From Myxococcales bacterium (GTDB lineage: Bacteria; Myxococcota_A; Bradymonadia; REDH01): 30,594 nucleotides of DNA. Made by a program: the position numbers and the translations under genes. This document shows positions 16,301-24,446 of this stretch, in pieces. Position 1 is the first letter of the stretch; every line of letters starts with the position of its first letter. The stretch covers positions 1 through 30,594 of the forward strand of contig JACKDJ010000039.1 of assembly GCA_020633625.1 (NCBI GenBank). Reading direction: 5' to 3'. The notes under the pieces are model-generated. The model worked only from the letters and a program-made list of their open reading frames with translations. It had not been told where the DNA came from and searched no databases.

Positions 16301-18846
16301 CGATTGCGGTTGGCGTCGTGCGCGTGCGCCACCGCCATCCGCCACAGGGCCTCGCGCAGGGCGTCGCCGGGCTCGAGGTCACGGACCCCGTAGTGGGCGA
16401 GCGCGGCCTGCAGTGGCGCGGCGATCAGCGCGGGGACACCCGCCGCCCCCTGGGCGCTGCACCGGCAGAACTCGTAGAAGGCGAGCTGTGGGCTGATCTC
16501 CGAGCCGTCGGCCGCCGACTCTTCGGCGAGCTCTCGGCTGAAGAGCGCTTCGACGTCGGCGAACGTCGCGAGGAGCGCCGCGAGCGGTGCCCAGTGCTCG
16601 AACCTGCGCAGCCCGGGGAAGTCGAGCTGAGCCCCGAAGAGGCGCTCCACGCGATCGACGGTCGTCGGCGAGACATCGTAGCCGAGCAGAATGCCCCGCG
16701 CGGTCTCGACGATCTCGGCGACGACGTACTGGACGAGCTCGGCGGGCGCGTCATCGAGCAGCTCCGGGCGCGGCGCCGAACCTGCGAACAGCAGGTCGAT
16801 GGCGCGCGGCGCCGCCGCGGGAAAGCTGACCGGCTCGACGTCTTCCCGCGTGGCTGCGCCTCCGGTCTCGATCTCGAACAGCACCTCGCCGGCGACGACC
16901 TGAACCGACGGGCGGCAGTGGACGTGCCGCACGACGCCGCCCTCGCGCGCGACGACCGGCAGCTCCATCTTCATCGCCTCGAGCATGCACAGCCGCTGCC
17001 CCGCTTCGACGACGTCGCCGCTCGCGACGCTGACCGCGACGACCATCGCCGGCGCGGGCGCGGTGACCTCGCCGCCCGTCACGACCTCTACGGTGTGGAG
17101 GGCGCCATCGACCTCTACGCTGCGACCGACGGCCGCGTCGGCGAACAGCAGTCGATGCCGCCTTCCGTCGATGACGAGCGTGGCCGCGTGGCTCCCCGCC
17201 GACTCGAAGGCGACGCGATACGTCGCGCCGCCCGCCTCGACCTCGTAGCGGTCGCGTCCGACGGCGTAGACCCACAGGGCCGCCGGTCTCCCGCGAAGCC
17301 GGAGGTTGGCGATGCGGCCGTGGGGCGCGGGCAGGTGCTGCGGCACCCCATTCTGAGCCTGCGCGAGGAACCGGGCGACCTCGCGGGCGTCTTCGTCGCG
17401 CGCGGTGAGCACGGCGGCCGCGACGAACGCGGCGAGCTCGCTCTCGGAGTCGACGCGCCCGACGCCGCGACCGGTCGTGTCGAGCCAGCGGGTCGTGGCC
17501 TCGCCGGTCACGAACTCCGGGGCGCGCAGGATCGCCGCGAGAAACGCCTTGTTCGTCGCGCCTCCCTCGACCACGACGGCGAGCTCGTCGAGCGCGCGAC
17601 GCAGCCGGGCGATCGCTTCTGGCCGACTCGGCGCCCACGCGATGACCTTCGCGATCATCGAGTCGAACGCCGCCGGAACCTCCGAGCCCTCGACGATCGC
17701 GGTGTCGACGCGCACTCCCAAGCCCGACGGGACTCGGAACACGGGGACGCGGCCCGGGCTCGGCGCGAAGCCGGCGTCGGGGTTCTCGGCGTTGAGCCGC
17801 ACCTCGATCGCGTGGCCGCGCTCTTCTGCCGGCGGCTCCCATTCGAGGCCGCGCGCGATGAGCAGCTGGGCGCGCACGAGGTCGGCGCCGGTGAGCATCT
17901 CGGTGATGGTGTGCTCGACCTGGAGTCGTGAGTTGACCTCGAGGAACGCGACCGCACCGTCGGCCGGGGAGTACAGGAACTCCGCGGTGCCGACGCCGCG
18001 GTACCCCGCACCGGCTGCCAACGCCTCGGCGCCGGCGCGAAGCGATGCGGCGACGGCGGCGGGGAGGACCGGCGACGGAGTCTCCTCGACCAGCTTCTGA
18101 TTGCGGCGCTGGATGCTGCAGTCGCGGACCCCGATCGCGTGCGCGGAGCCGAAGGCGTCGACGACGAACTGGACCTCGACGTGGCGGGCCGCGCTGATGG
18201 CCCGCTCGAGGAAGAGGCGGCCGTCGCCGAAGGCTCGCTCGGCTTCTCCACGCGCGCTGACGATCGCGTCGGCGAGCTGCTCGGGGCTCTCGACGCGCCG
18301 GATCCCCCGGCCGCCGCCGCCGGCCGAGGCCTTGACCATGAGGGGGTAGCCGACAGACGCGGCGGCGACGTGGGCGTCTATGTCGCCCTCCAGCGTCGCC
18401 CACGGCGCGAGCGGGACACCCGACGCTTCGGCGAGCCGCTTCGACGCGATCTTGTCGCCGAGCGCGCGCATCGCGATCGACGGGGGCCCGATGAACGCGA
18501 TGCCCTCGGTCTCCATCCGCGCGACGAACTCGGGATCCTCGGACGCGAAGCCCCAACCGGGCCAGACCGCGTCGCAGCGCGCCTGCACCAGGAGGCGCGT
18601 GATGTGCTCCGTGTCGCAGTAAGCGCTGACCGGGCCGCGCGCCGAGTCCCGCAGCGCCGAGCCGATGTCGACGACCTCGTCCGACAGTCGCGCCGGGTAC
18701 GACTGCAGCTCGATGTCGGTCATGAACGCGACGATCGTCGTCCGCTCGCCCCGCACGGCATCGAGCTCGCGGACGGCGCGCACGAATCGAACCGCGGCCT
18801 CGCCACGGTTCAGGATCGCGATTCTCTCGAAGCGGCGGGGGCTCAT
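13363..18846 (-). CDS. Single-chain multidomain biotin-dependent acyl-CoA carboxylase (eukaryotic ACC-like architecture)
   Basis: 1827 aa; ATG 18846 preceded by AAGGA. Biotin carboxylase domain at about 1-450: ILNRGEAAVR, ATP-grasp K172 with GGGGRG (176-181), and EVNSRLQVEH (E303, N305, R307, E311). Biotin carrier domain with EAMKME, K626 being the biotinylated lysine. A large central region (about 665-1240) includes FYRNRLTIYVRATVAID. Carboxyltransferase about 1250-1800, with PLTAYEQRVVTARRLGLVYP and FEGRVVFVVVGRYHGGAYVV. The order BC-BCCP-central-CT in one chain is that of eukaryotic acetyl-CoA carboxylase; most bacteria use separate subunits. The substrate (acetyl-, propionyl- or longer acyl-CoA) cannot be read from the sequence. 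It is divergent from the FadD3-like gene. Confidence 0.9.
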   Translation of the reverse strand: MSPRRFERIAILNRGEAAVRFVRAVRELDAVRGERTTIVAFMTDIELQSYPARLSDEVVDIGSALRDSARGPVSAYCDTEHITRLLVQARCDAVWPGWGFASEDPEFVARMETEGIAFIGPPSIAMRALGDKIASKRLAEASGVPLAPWATLEGDIDAHVAAASVGYPLMVKASAGGGGRGIRRVESPEQLADAIVSARGEAERAFGDGRLFLERAISAARHVEVQFVVDAFGSAHAIGVRDCSIQRRNQKLVEETPSPVLPAAVAASLRAGAEALAAGAGYRGVGTAEFLYSPADGAVAFLEVNSRLQVEHTITEMLTGADLVRAQLLIARGLEWEPPAEERGHAIEVRLNAENPDAGFAPSPGRVPVFRVPSGLGVRVDTAIVEGSEVPAAFDSMIAKVIAWAPSRPEAIARLRRALDELAVVVEGGATNKAFLAAILRAPEFVTGEATTRWLDTTGRGVGRVDSESELAAFVAAAVLTARDEDAREVARFLAQAQNGVPQHLPAPHGRIANLRLRGRPAALWVYAVGRDRYEVEAGGATYRVAFESAGSHAATLVIDGRRHRLLFADAAVGRSVEVDGALHTVEVVTGGEVTAPAPAMVVAVSVASGDVVEAGQRLCMLEAMKMELPVVAREGGVVRHVHCRPSVQVVAGEVLFEIETGGAATREDVEPVSFPAAAPRAIDLLFAGSAPRPELLDDAPAELVQYVVAEIVETARGILLGYDVSPTTVDRVERLFGAQLDFPGLRRFEHWAPLAALLATFADVEALFSRELAEESAADGSEISPQLAFYEFCRCSAQGAAGVPALIAAPLQAALAHYGVRDLEPGDALREALWRMAVAHAHDANRNRLCSSLMRLVIGLAGAGIEVPRGELHGVLERVAALASDEHPYVADNAHQAAYVLFKRPSYVSRGRLVQDTVDLVGLEAAGRRGDSAAPLLAPLIATAQSALPYVLRSMHADVVTFAAVALARLHALERVEPSLELVGDDTWVGEWAGGAVVVSSTVEDALASMPWVVGGGGRAVDVLLSRSPTGPVEPPPVNDRWPADAELCFVWPEAGDQVECRAFAREGDGWEVLYPVHPVTARRLELPRLDLFELERIPSPERMLAFAARARSNPRDERIFVRAEVLGPVDADTGWPRWEFERVYYEGLRLIREAQAGRGRRNRFYRNRLTIYVRATVAIDASRVRDISRGLEAPTRRLGLESVNVRTFVEDSSAPDGRRAVEFVISKPGRHRLDVRFRDPVSDPIAPLTAYEQRVVTARRLGLVYPYEIIAMLEGRGSEAGETSFSVERGEFVELDLDLDGDGRLVPVDRPHGKNTAGVIVGIISNQTALHPDGMERVFIASDPTRALGTLAEPECARVCAALDIAEERGVPVEWIAVSSGAKIAMDSGTENLDATARVLRRIVHFTQRGGEINVIVPGVNVGAQSYWNAEATMLMHTRGVLIMTRDGSMVLTGKKALEYSGSVSAEDEKGIGGADRVMGPNGQAQYVVRDLGAAYATLFEHYRYTWRRVGAASAPTLATTDPDDRSILDSPYEASVGGFATVGEIFDEETNPGRKRPFAIRAVMAALIDRDGGRLERWRSMRSAEMVVVWDAFVGGVAASVIGIESQPLPRFGRVPADGPDRWTGATLFPRGSKKLARAINAASGNRPLVVLANLSGFDGSPESLRKLQLEYGAEVGRAVVNFEGRVVFVVVGRYHGGAYVVFSKALNAGLTSMAVQGAYASVIGGAPAAAVVFPREVRARADRDPRVQALRAALGGAPQEQQPRLREQLEELYAEVMLSEQLALAAEFDAIHTVERAVSVGSLDAVVPAARLRQEVIATLRRG

Positions 18847-18967
18847 GCGGTTCCTTCGTCGCCGCCGTCCCTATTCGGGCGGCCGCGGCGTCGCAAGCGG
18901 TTCGCGCCGGCTCTTGTCGCCCGAGATCCCATCGCGGACACTTCGGGAGACGAGCCCCGGAGCCAGA
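18847..18967. promoter_or_regulatory. Divergent intergenic region between carboxylase and fadD3-like genes
   Basis: This 121-bp spacer must hold the promoters for both directions. I see ribosome-binding sites (AAGGA before 18846; GGAG before 18968) but no convincing -35/-10 pair and no copy of the palindrome found at 21553-21568. Confidence 0.4.
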
Positions 18968-20578
18968 ATGACCACGCAGCCGACGCCCACTCGCGGCGAC
19001 CTCGACTTCACCACGGCAGCCCAACTCCCTCGCATCGCAGCGCAGCGCTTCGGCGCGAGCCTCGCGATCGAGAGTGACGACGTGCGCCTATCGTTCGCCG
19101 AGCTCGACGCCGCCGTCGACGACGCTGCCGCCGCGCTCATCGCGATCGGCGTCGATCGTGGCGACCGGGTCGCCCTCTGGGCCCCAAACGTCGGCCGCTG
19201 GATCGTCGCCGCCCTGGCGATCGCCCGCGCTGGCGGCGTGATCGTCCCGATCAACACTCGCTACAAGGCGCGCGAGGCCGCGTACATCCTCGATCGGGCG
19301 GGCGCCCGCGTCCTGTTCACCGTCAACGGATTCCTCGGCACCAACTACGTCGAGGCGCTCGAGGCGCTTGGCGGCGAGCGCCCGCGGCTGGAGCAGGTCG
19401 TGGTCCTCGCCGGCTCGACGCCGCCCGGGGCACTGAGCTGGGCCGACCTGCTGAGCCTGGCGACCCCCGCGGCGCGCGCGGCCCTCGGCGGCCGCGAAGA
19501 CGGGGTCGGCGCCGATGACGTGGCCGACATCCTCTTCACGTCTGGGACGACCGGCGCTACGAAGGGAGTCGTCGCGACCCACGCGCAGAACCTGCGCGTG
19601 TTTCGAGAGTGGGCCGAGACGGTCGGGCTCGAGGCTGGCGACCGCTACCTCGTGGTCGCCCCGTTCTTTCACACGTTCGGCTACAAGGCGGGGTGGCTGG
19701 CGGCGCTGATGATGGGGGCGACGGTGCTGCCGCAGGCGGTATTCGACGCCGACGCGGTGCTGCGACGTATCGGCCCGGATCGGGTCTCGGTGCTCCCCGG
19801 TCCGCCGGCCCTGTATCAGTCGCTCCTGATGCGAGACGATCTTACGAACTTCGAATTATCGTCGCTCCGGCTCGCAGTCACGGGCGCCGCCGTGATCCCT
19901 GTCGAGCTCATCCATCAGATGCGCGAACGTCTCGGCTTTCGTACGATCGTCACAGCGTATGGGCTCACGGAGTGCACGGGCGTGGCGACGATGTGCCGCC
20001 CGGGCGACGCCGCCGAGCGCGTCGCGACGACATCCGGACGCGCCATCCGGGACGTCGAGGTCATCGTCGCCGACCGCGATGCAAGGGAGCTCCCACGCGG
20101 CGAAGCCGGTGAGATACTCGTACGAGGGTACAACGTCACCGCCGGATACCTCGACGACCCAGACGCCACACGAGAAGCCGTCGACCAAGAGGGCTGGCTC
20201 CACACCGGCGACGTCGGGATCATGGACGAGGACGGCTACCTGCGTATCACCGACCGCATCAAAGACATGTTCATCGTCGGCGGCTTCAACGCCTACCCCG
20301 CCGAGATCGAGAACGCCCTCCTCGCGTGTCCAGGCATCGCCCAAGCGGCGGTCATCGGCACGCCCGACGCACGCCTCGGTGAGGTCGGCGTCGCGTTCGT
20401 CGTTTCCCACGGTAACGGCACCTCTGAAGACGCCGTCATCGCATGGGCCCGCGACAACATGGCGAACTTCAAGGTCCCACGTCGCGTCGTCTTCGTCGCC
20501 GAGCTGCCACGGAACGCGAGCGGGAAGGTCCAGAAGTTCAGGCTGCGTGAGCTGCTCGAGGCGCAGACCGCCCGCTAG
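18968..20578 (+). CDS. fadD3: FadD3-like acyl-CoA synthetase (probable HIP-CoA ligase)
   Basis: 536 aa from ATG 18968, which follows a GGAG site at good spacing; the upstream open frame to 18665 overlaps the divergent carboxylase gene and is not coding. An ANL-superfamily adenylate-forming ligase: FTSGTTGATKG (190-200), YGLTE, GWLHTGD, and catalytic lysine K520 in NASGKVQK. Stretches such as PFFHTFGYKAGWLA, VLPGPPALYQSLL and LAVTGAAVIPVELI are those I know from mycobacterial FadD3. That enzyme thioesterifies the steroid-derived propanoate HIP to start C/D-ring breakdown. The neighbouring IpdF-, FadE30- and SDR-like genes support this. A general medium-chain acyl ligase is the alternative. Confidence 0.8.
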   Translation: MTTQPTPTRGDLDFTTAAQLPRIAAQRFGASLAIESDDVRLSFAELDAAVDDAAAALIAIGVDRGDRVALWAPNVGRWIVAALAIARAGGVIVPINTRYKAREAAYILDRAGARVLFTVNGFLGTNYVEALEALGGERPRLEQVVVLAGSTPPGALSWADLLSLATPAARAALGGREDGVGADDVADILFTSGTTGATKGVVATHAQNLRVFREWAETVGLEAGDRYLVVAPFFHTFGYKAGWLAALMMGATVLPQAVFDADAVLRRIGPDRVSVLPGPPALYQSLLMRDDLTNFELSSLRLAVTGAAVIPVELIHQMRERLGFRTIVTAYGLTECTGVATMCRPGDAAERVATTSGRAIRDVEVIVADRDARELPRGEAGEILVRGYNVTAGYLDDPDATREAVDQEGWLHTGDVGIMDEDGYLRITDRIKDMFIVGGFNAYPAEIENALLACPGIAQAAVIGTPDARLGEVGVAFVVSHGNGTSEDAVIAWARDNMANFKVPRRVVFVAELPRNASGKVQKFRLRELLEAQTAR

Positions 20579-20620
20579 GGGACGGGCGTTGTCACGCGCA
20601 GCCGTCGACGTTCCGGGCCA

Positions 20621-21529
20621 CTAGGTCCCGTACACCTTCTCGGGCGCCGTCGCCTCGGCAAGCAGCCCCGTGAGCGCGGCCGTCAGCTCCGACGGGTCCC
20701 ACCGGCGGCCGCCCGCCGACACCTTCACGCCGTGCCGCCACCCATCCATGAGCTGGACCGTGTCGCCCGACACCTCGAACACGCGGCCCGTCACCGAGCC
20801 GGACGCCTCGGAGCACAGCCACGCGACAAGCGGCGCGACGTTGGCCGCCGACATCGCGTCGAAGCCAGACTCCGGCACCCGCATCATGTCGCCGAACACC
20901 TCCTCGGTCATCCGCGTCCGCGCGATCGGGCAGATCGCGTTCGCCGCGATGCCGTAGCGCCCGAGCTCGGCCGCCTGGACGAGCGTCAGCGACGCGATCC
21001 CGCCCTTCGCCGCCGAGTAGGCCGCCTGCCCAACGCTGCCGAGCACACCCGCGCCGGAGCTCGTGTTCACGATGCGGCCAGACACCGAGCCACCCGCTTT
21101 GATCACCGCGCGCCAGTGCGCGACCGCGTGACGAGCCACGCAGAAGTGCCCGCGCAGGTGGACGCGCATCACGGCGTCCCACTCTTCGACGGTCGAGCTC
21201 ACGAACATGCGATCGCGGACGAACCCGGCGTTGTTCACGACGGCGTCCAGCTGGCCGAACGCCGACACCGCGCGCTCGACCAGGGCGCCCGCGCCGTCCC
21301 AGTCCGCTACGTCGGACGCGTCTGCCACCGCCTCGCCGCCCGCAGCGCGGATCTCTGCCACGACCTCGTCCGCCGGCGTCTCGGCGGGCTCCTGCCCCTC
21401 GCGCCCAACGCCCAAGTCGTTCACGACCACCCGAGCGCCCTGACGCGCCAGCTCGAGCGCGTGCTCCCGGCCAATGCCGCGCCCGGCGCCGGTCACGATC
21501 ACAACTCTCCCGCTACAGATCCCGCTCAT
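20621..21529 (-). CDS. SDR oxidoreductase of the MFE-2/Rv3548c type (302 aa)
   Basis: Rossmann NAD(P) site TGAGRGIG (13-20), NNAG at 99-102, catalytic S157/S158, Y171 and K175 (YSAAKGG). The extended C-terminus and VVVNDLGVG strand are typical of the 3-hydroxyacyl-CoA dehydrogenase part of peroxisomal-type multifunctional enzymes. From memory it resembles mycobacterial Rv3548c, which lies in the KstR2 steroid regulon. Likely oxidises a hydroxyacyl-CoA intermediate. It converges with the fadD3-like gene (42-bp gap) and has a palindromic operator-like site 24 bp upstream of its ATG. Confidence 0.85.
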   Translation of the reverse strand: MSGICSGRVVIVTGAGRGIGREHALELARQGARVVVNDLGVGREGQEPAETPADEVVAEIRAAGGEAVADASDVADWDGAGALVERAVSAFGQLDAVVNNAGFVRDRMFVSSTVEEWDAVMRVHLRGHFCVARHAVAHWRAVIKAGGSVSGRIVNTSSGAGVLGSVGQAAYSAAKGGIASLTLVQAAELGRYGIAANAICPIARTRMTEEVFGDMMRVPESGFDAMSAANVAPLVAWLCSEASGSVTGRVFEVSGDTVQLMDGWRHGVKVSAGGRRWDPSELTAALTGLLAEATAPEKVYGT

Positions 21530-21552
21530 CGCAGCTCACCTCGGTGGTCGCA

Positions 21553-21568
21553 CTGAAACACGTTTCAG
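21553..21568. promoter_or_regulatory. Palindromic operator, matches KstR-type consensus
   Basis: CTGAAACACGTTTCAG: perfect 7-bp arms around AC. The inner 14 bases fit TnnAACnnGTTnnA, the published motif of the mycobacterial cholesterol repressor KstR (TetR family). It lies between the SDR start (21529, minus) and the TMEM175-like gene (plus), so it could control either. Other TetR regulators of fatty acid breakdown (PsrA-like, GAAAC/GTTTC half-sites) would also fit. No regulator gene is in the window. Confidence 0.6.
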
Positions 21569-21636
21569 GGTATGCCACAGTCCGAGACGACGTGCACCCC
21601 GCCCGGGACCGACGGGCGCCCTCGCAAGCGCGCACC

Positions 21637-22221
21637 ATGCACAAGAACCGGCTCGAAGCCTTCTCCGACGGCGTCCTCGCGATCGTGATCACGATCATGG
21701 TCCTGGAGCTGAAGGTCCCGGAGGGAGCGAGCGTCGAGGTCCTCTGCTCGCTCTATCCGATCTTCCTCAGCTACGTCCTGAGCTTCGTCTACGTCGCCAT
21801 CTACTGGAACAACCACCACCACATGCTGCACACCGTGCAGCGCGTCACGGGCAGGATCCTCTGGGCGAACATGCACCTGCTCTTTTGGCTCTCGCTGGTG
21901 CCGTTCGCCACCGGCTTTGTCGGTGAGAACCACTTCGCCCCGCTCCCCGTCGCCGTCTACGGCATTGTGCTCCTCTTCGCCGGCGCCGCGTACTTCGTGC
22001 TGCAGCAGGTCATCATCGCCGCCCAGGGCCCCGGCTCGCTGCTGCAACGCGCGGTGGGACGCGACTGGCAGGGCAAGTCGTCGCTGGTTCTGTACCTCGT
22101 CGGCGTCAGCGTCGCCACGAGCGTCCCCTGGCTCTCCATGACGATCTACGTGCTGGTCGCTCTCCTCTGGCTCGTCCCGGACAAGCGCATCGAGCGCCTG
22201 TTCGGCGGCGAGCCGTCCTGA
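21637..22221 (+). CDS. TMEM175-family (DUF1211) putative potassium channel
   Basis: 194 aa from ATG 21637; the open frame extends to a GTG at 21544 inside the operator region, which is less likely. The signature RLEAFSDGVLAIVITIMVLEL at residues 5-25 carries the FSD motif of the pore-lining helix in bacterial and lysosomal TMEM175 channels. About six hydrophobic segments follow, with WNNHHHMLHTV between helices 2 and 3, also conserved in this family. It is an integral inner-membrane protein. It has no evident link to steroid breakdown; it may share the regulatory region with the divergent SDR. Confidence 0.8.
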   Translation: MHKNRLEAFSDGVLAIVITIMVLELKVPEGASVEVLCSLYPIFLSYVLSFVYVAIYWNNHHHMLHTVQRVTGRILWANMHLLFWLSLVPFATGFVGENHFAPLPVAVYGIVLLFAGAAYFVLQQVIIAAQGPGSLLQRAVGRDWQGKSSLVLYLVGVSVATSVPWLSMTIYVLVALLWLVPDKRIERLFGGEPS

Positions 22222-22228
22222 CGCGCGA

Positions 22229-22284
22229 GCGCCGCCGCGAGCCGCTGCGACGCCCGCGGGCGCCGCCGCGAGCCGCCGCGACGC
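22229..22284 (+). repeat. Short direct repeat, two 25-bp copies
   Basis: GCGCCGCCGCGAGCCGCTGC-type unit at 22229-22253 and 22260-22284, with one mismatch and a 31-bp period, between the channel gene and the next SDR. Very GC-rich; probably replication slippage. Confidence 0.55.
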
Positions 22285-22339
22285 TCCCCTCCTGGAAGAC
22301 CGCTCCGTCGCCCCGCCCGCCCTCACGTCCGTGACCGCT

Positions 22340-23095
22340 ATGACCGCAGCATCGCCCCGCGTCGTCCTCGTTACCGGCGGAACCAAGGGTATCGGCCGCA
22401 CGATCGCCGAGACCTATCTGGCCGACGGGTGCACCGTCGTCGTCTGTGCGCGGACCCCGCCCGAGGCACCGATCTCCGTCGGCGACGCGACAGCCGAGTT
22501 CGTCGCGTGCAACGTGCGCAGCGCGGACGAGGTCGCCGCGCTGTTCGACACGATCGTCGCCCGGCACGGGCGCATCGACGTGGCCATCAACAACGCCGGC
22601 GGGGCTCCACACGTCGACGCCGCCACCGCCTCTCCCCGCTTTCACGCGTCCATCATCGACCTGAACCTCACCGCGCCGCTGGCCATCGCTCAGCGCGCCT
22701 ACGCAGCGATGGGTGAGCGGGGAGGCGTCATCATCAACATCTGCAGCGTGAGCGGCACGCGGCCCTCGCCCGGGACCGCGGCGTACGGCGCGGCGAAGGC
22801 GGGCCTCCTCTCGCTGACTCGGTCGCTAGCCGTAGAGTGGGCACCGAAGGTCCGCGTCGTCGCCGTGGTCGCGGGCCTCATCGAGACCGAGCAGTCGCAC
22901 CTGCACTACGGCGACACCGACGGCATCGCCCGGGTGGCGGCCACCGTGCCCTTGGGCCGGCTCGGGACTCCCGCCGACATCGCGGAGGCGTGCCGCTACC
23001 TCTCGTCTCCCGCCGCGTCGTACGTCTCGGGGTCCGCGATCACGCTCGACGGTGGCGGCGAGTGGCCATCGTTCCTGGCGGCAGCCAAGGGATAG
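22340..23095 (+). CDS. SDR oxidoreductase, Rv3549c-like (251 aa)
   Basis: Start ATG 22340 (an in-frame GTG at 22331 is possible; neither has a clear ribosome-binding site). Rossmann site TGGTKGIG (12-19), NNAG (84-87), Ser136 or Ser138, Y149 and K153 (YGAAKAG). The C-terminus has HYGDTDG, ATVPLGRLGTPADIAEAC and a DGGGEWPSFLA ending, which resembles mycobacterial Rv3549c of the KstR2 regulon as I recall it. Probable NAD(P)H-dependent dehydrogenase or reductase on a steroid-derived acyl-CoA; the exact step is unknown. Co-directional with the channel gene, 118 bp downstream of it. It converges with the DUF1552 gene (9-bp gap). Confidence 0.8.
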   Translation: MTAASPRVVLVTGGTKGIGRTIAETYLADGCTVVVCARTPPEAPISVGDATAEFVACNVRSADEVAALFDTIVARHGRIDVAINNAGGAPHVDAATASPRFHASIIDLNLTAPLAIAQRAYAAMGERGGVIINICSVSGTRPSPGTAAYGAAKAGLLSLTRSLAVEWAPKVRVVAVVAGLIETEQSHLHYGDTDGIARVAATVPLGRLGTPADIAEACRYLSSPAASYVSGSAITLDGGGEWPSFLAAAKG

Positions 23096-23104
23096 AGCCG
23101 CCGG

Positions 23105-24442
23105 CTAGGCCCGCAGGAGCTCGCTGATGCCGCGGTCAGCGTACGTGGTGCCTTCTCCCACCGGCCCGAGATCCACGCCCAACATCTCAGCGGCGGTCAG
23201 CATGCCCCGCGTCGCTGGCTCGCGCGTGGCCGACCGATGGTGAACGTCGCCGCGGTGCCCAAGCGCCTGCCCGCCGGCAAACAGCAGCGGGTGGTCGAAG
23301 AAGTCGTGATCCCAGCCGCGGCCGATGCACGACGTGGCAAAGATGACGGTCCGGTCGAGGAGGGTCCCGTCGCCGTCCGGAGTCGACTCCATGAGCTCGA
23401 GCATCTCGGCGAAGCATGACATCGCGTAGAGCACGCCGCCGGTGACGAGACCCAGATCGTCGTCCGGGCCGGCTACGTGCACGATGTTGTCGTGGAACGA
23501 CGCGTCGTAGTCTGCGCCTAGGTGCCGATAGTGTACTTGGGCGGCCGGCGGGGTCAGCATGAAGCTGAACACGCGGGTCAGGTCGCACGCGAGCGCCGTG
23601 ACGGTGAGCTCCGCCATTACGCGGTTCAGCTCCGGAGGGGCCTCTTCGCGCTCGTCTGACGTGATCCCCGGATGGCGGACGTTTGGTGCATCCGGCGCGG
23701 CGCAGATGCTCGGCATCGCCTGAAGGCGACGCTCCATCGCACGGACTCCGTCGGCGTGCGCCTCGAGTCGCGCGCGGTCCTCGACACCGACCCGCCGGCG
23801 CAGCGCCGAGAGGTCGTCCAGGACGGCGTCGAGGACGGAGGCCTCGAGCGTCCGCATCTCCTCAGAAGCCGGGGCAATCCCAAACAGGCGCGCAAACAGC
23901 CGGTTTGGGTCGCCCTCGGGGTAGTTGGGCGCGTTGCGCCCCGAGTGCGACACGGTGCGGCAGATTGTTCCGGCGAACGAGAGCGCTTCGGAGACTGCGA
24001 CTTCCAGGCTCCGGAACGCCGCTCCGCTGCCGAGTCGGTCCGCCAGAAGCTGGTCGATCGAAGGCGCTCGGACCGTTGTCTCCTGCTTGTCGAGCCCCGT
24101 CAGGACTGCTGCGGCCCCCCGCAGGTGGGCGAGCTCGAACGGCAGATCGAGGTCGTAGCCCGTTGCCACGGACAGCCGCCGCTTGAAGGCGCTCAGGGGC
24201 CGGAGCTGCTCGCTGAGGCTCCACTGGTCGCCGACTCCCTCGCGATCCGGGACCCATCGGCTCGGAATGACGCCGTTCCCGAAGAACCAGGTCCCGTAGC
24301 GCTTCGGCAGCGCCGCCCCATCAGCGAACGCGGTGCCGCTATCGTTGAGCCAGGCGCCGAGTCGCGGAAGTGGCAGGGCCACGGCGATGGATCCGCCGAG
24401 CGCTCCGCGAAGGACCTGGCGCCGTGTGAGCGGAGTCTTCAT
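23105..24442 (-). CDS. DUF1552 family secreted protein with Tat-type signal
   Basis: 445 aa. N-terminus TRRQVLRGALGGSIAVALPL is a twin-arginine type signal. Body is typical DUF1552: LPKRYGTWFFGNGVIPSRW, FKRRLSVATGYDL, HLRGAAAVLTG and DRTVIFATSCIGRGWDHD. DUF1552 proteins are common in Planctomycetes and myxobacteria, regularly encoded beside DUF1592/1588/1585 proteins as here; their biochemical role is unknown. Its start is 4 bp after the stop of the upstream gene, so both are co-transcribed and probably exported together. Confidence 0.88.
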   Translation of the reverse strand: MKTPLTRRQVLRGALGGSIAVALPLPRLGAWLNDSGTAFADGAALPKRYGTWFFGNGVIPSRWVPDREGVGDQWSLSEQLRPLSAFKRRLSVATGYDLDLPFELAHLRGAAAVLTGLDKQETTVRAPSIDQLLADRLGSGAAFRSLEVAVSEALSFAGTICRTVSHSGRNAPNYPEGDPNRLFARLFGIAPASEEMRTLEASVLDAVLDDLSALRRRVGVEDRARLEAHADGVRAMERRLQAMPSICAAPDAPNVRHPGITSDEREEAPPELNRVMAELTVTALACDLTRVFSFMLTPPAAQVHYRHLGADYDASFHDNIVHVAGPDDDLGLVTGGVLYAMSCFAEMLELMESTPDGDGTLLDRTVIFATSCIGRGWDHDFFDHPLLFAGGQALGHRGDVHHRSATREPATRGMLTAAEMLGVDLGPVGEGTTYADRGISELLRA

Positions 24443-24446
24443 CTGA

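Noticed and set aside
14335..17931. 1198-codon plus-strand open frame opposite the carboxylase gene
   Set aside because: It is antisense to a protein with clear BC, BCCP and CT motifs; the composition (Arg, Glu, Asp, His rich) is the shadow typical of GC-rich genes.
18665..18967. N-terminal extension of the FadD3-like protein
   Set aside because: The extension overlaps the divergent carboxylase gene, and the family N-terminus plus a GGAG site fit ATG 18968.
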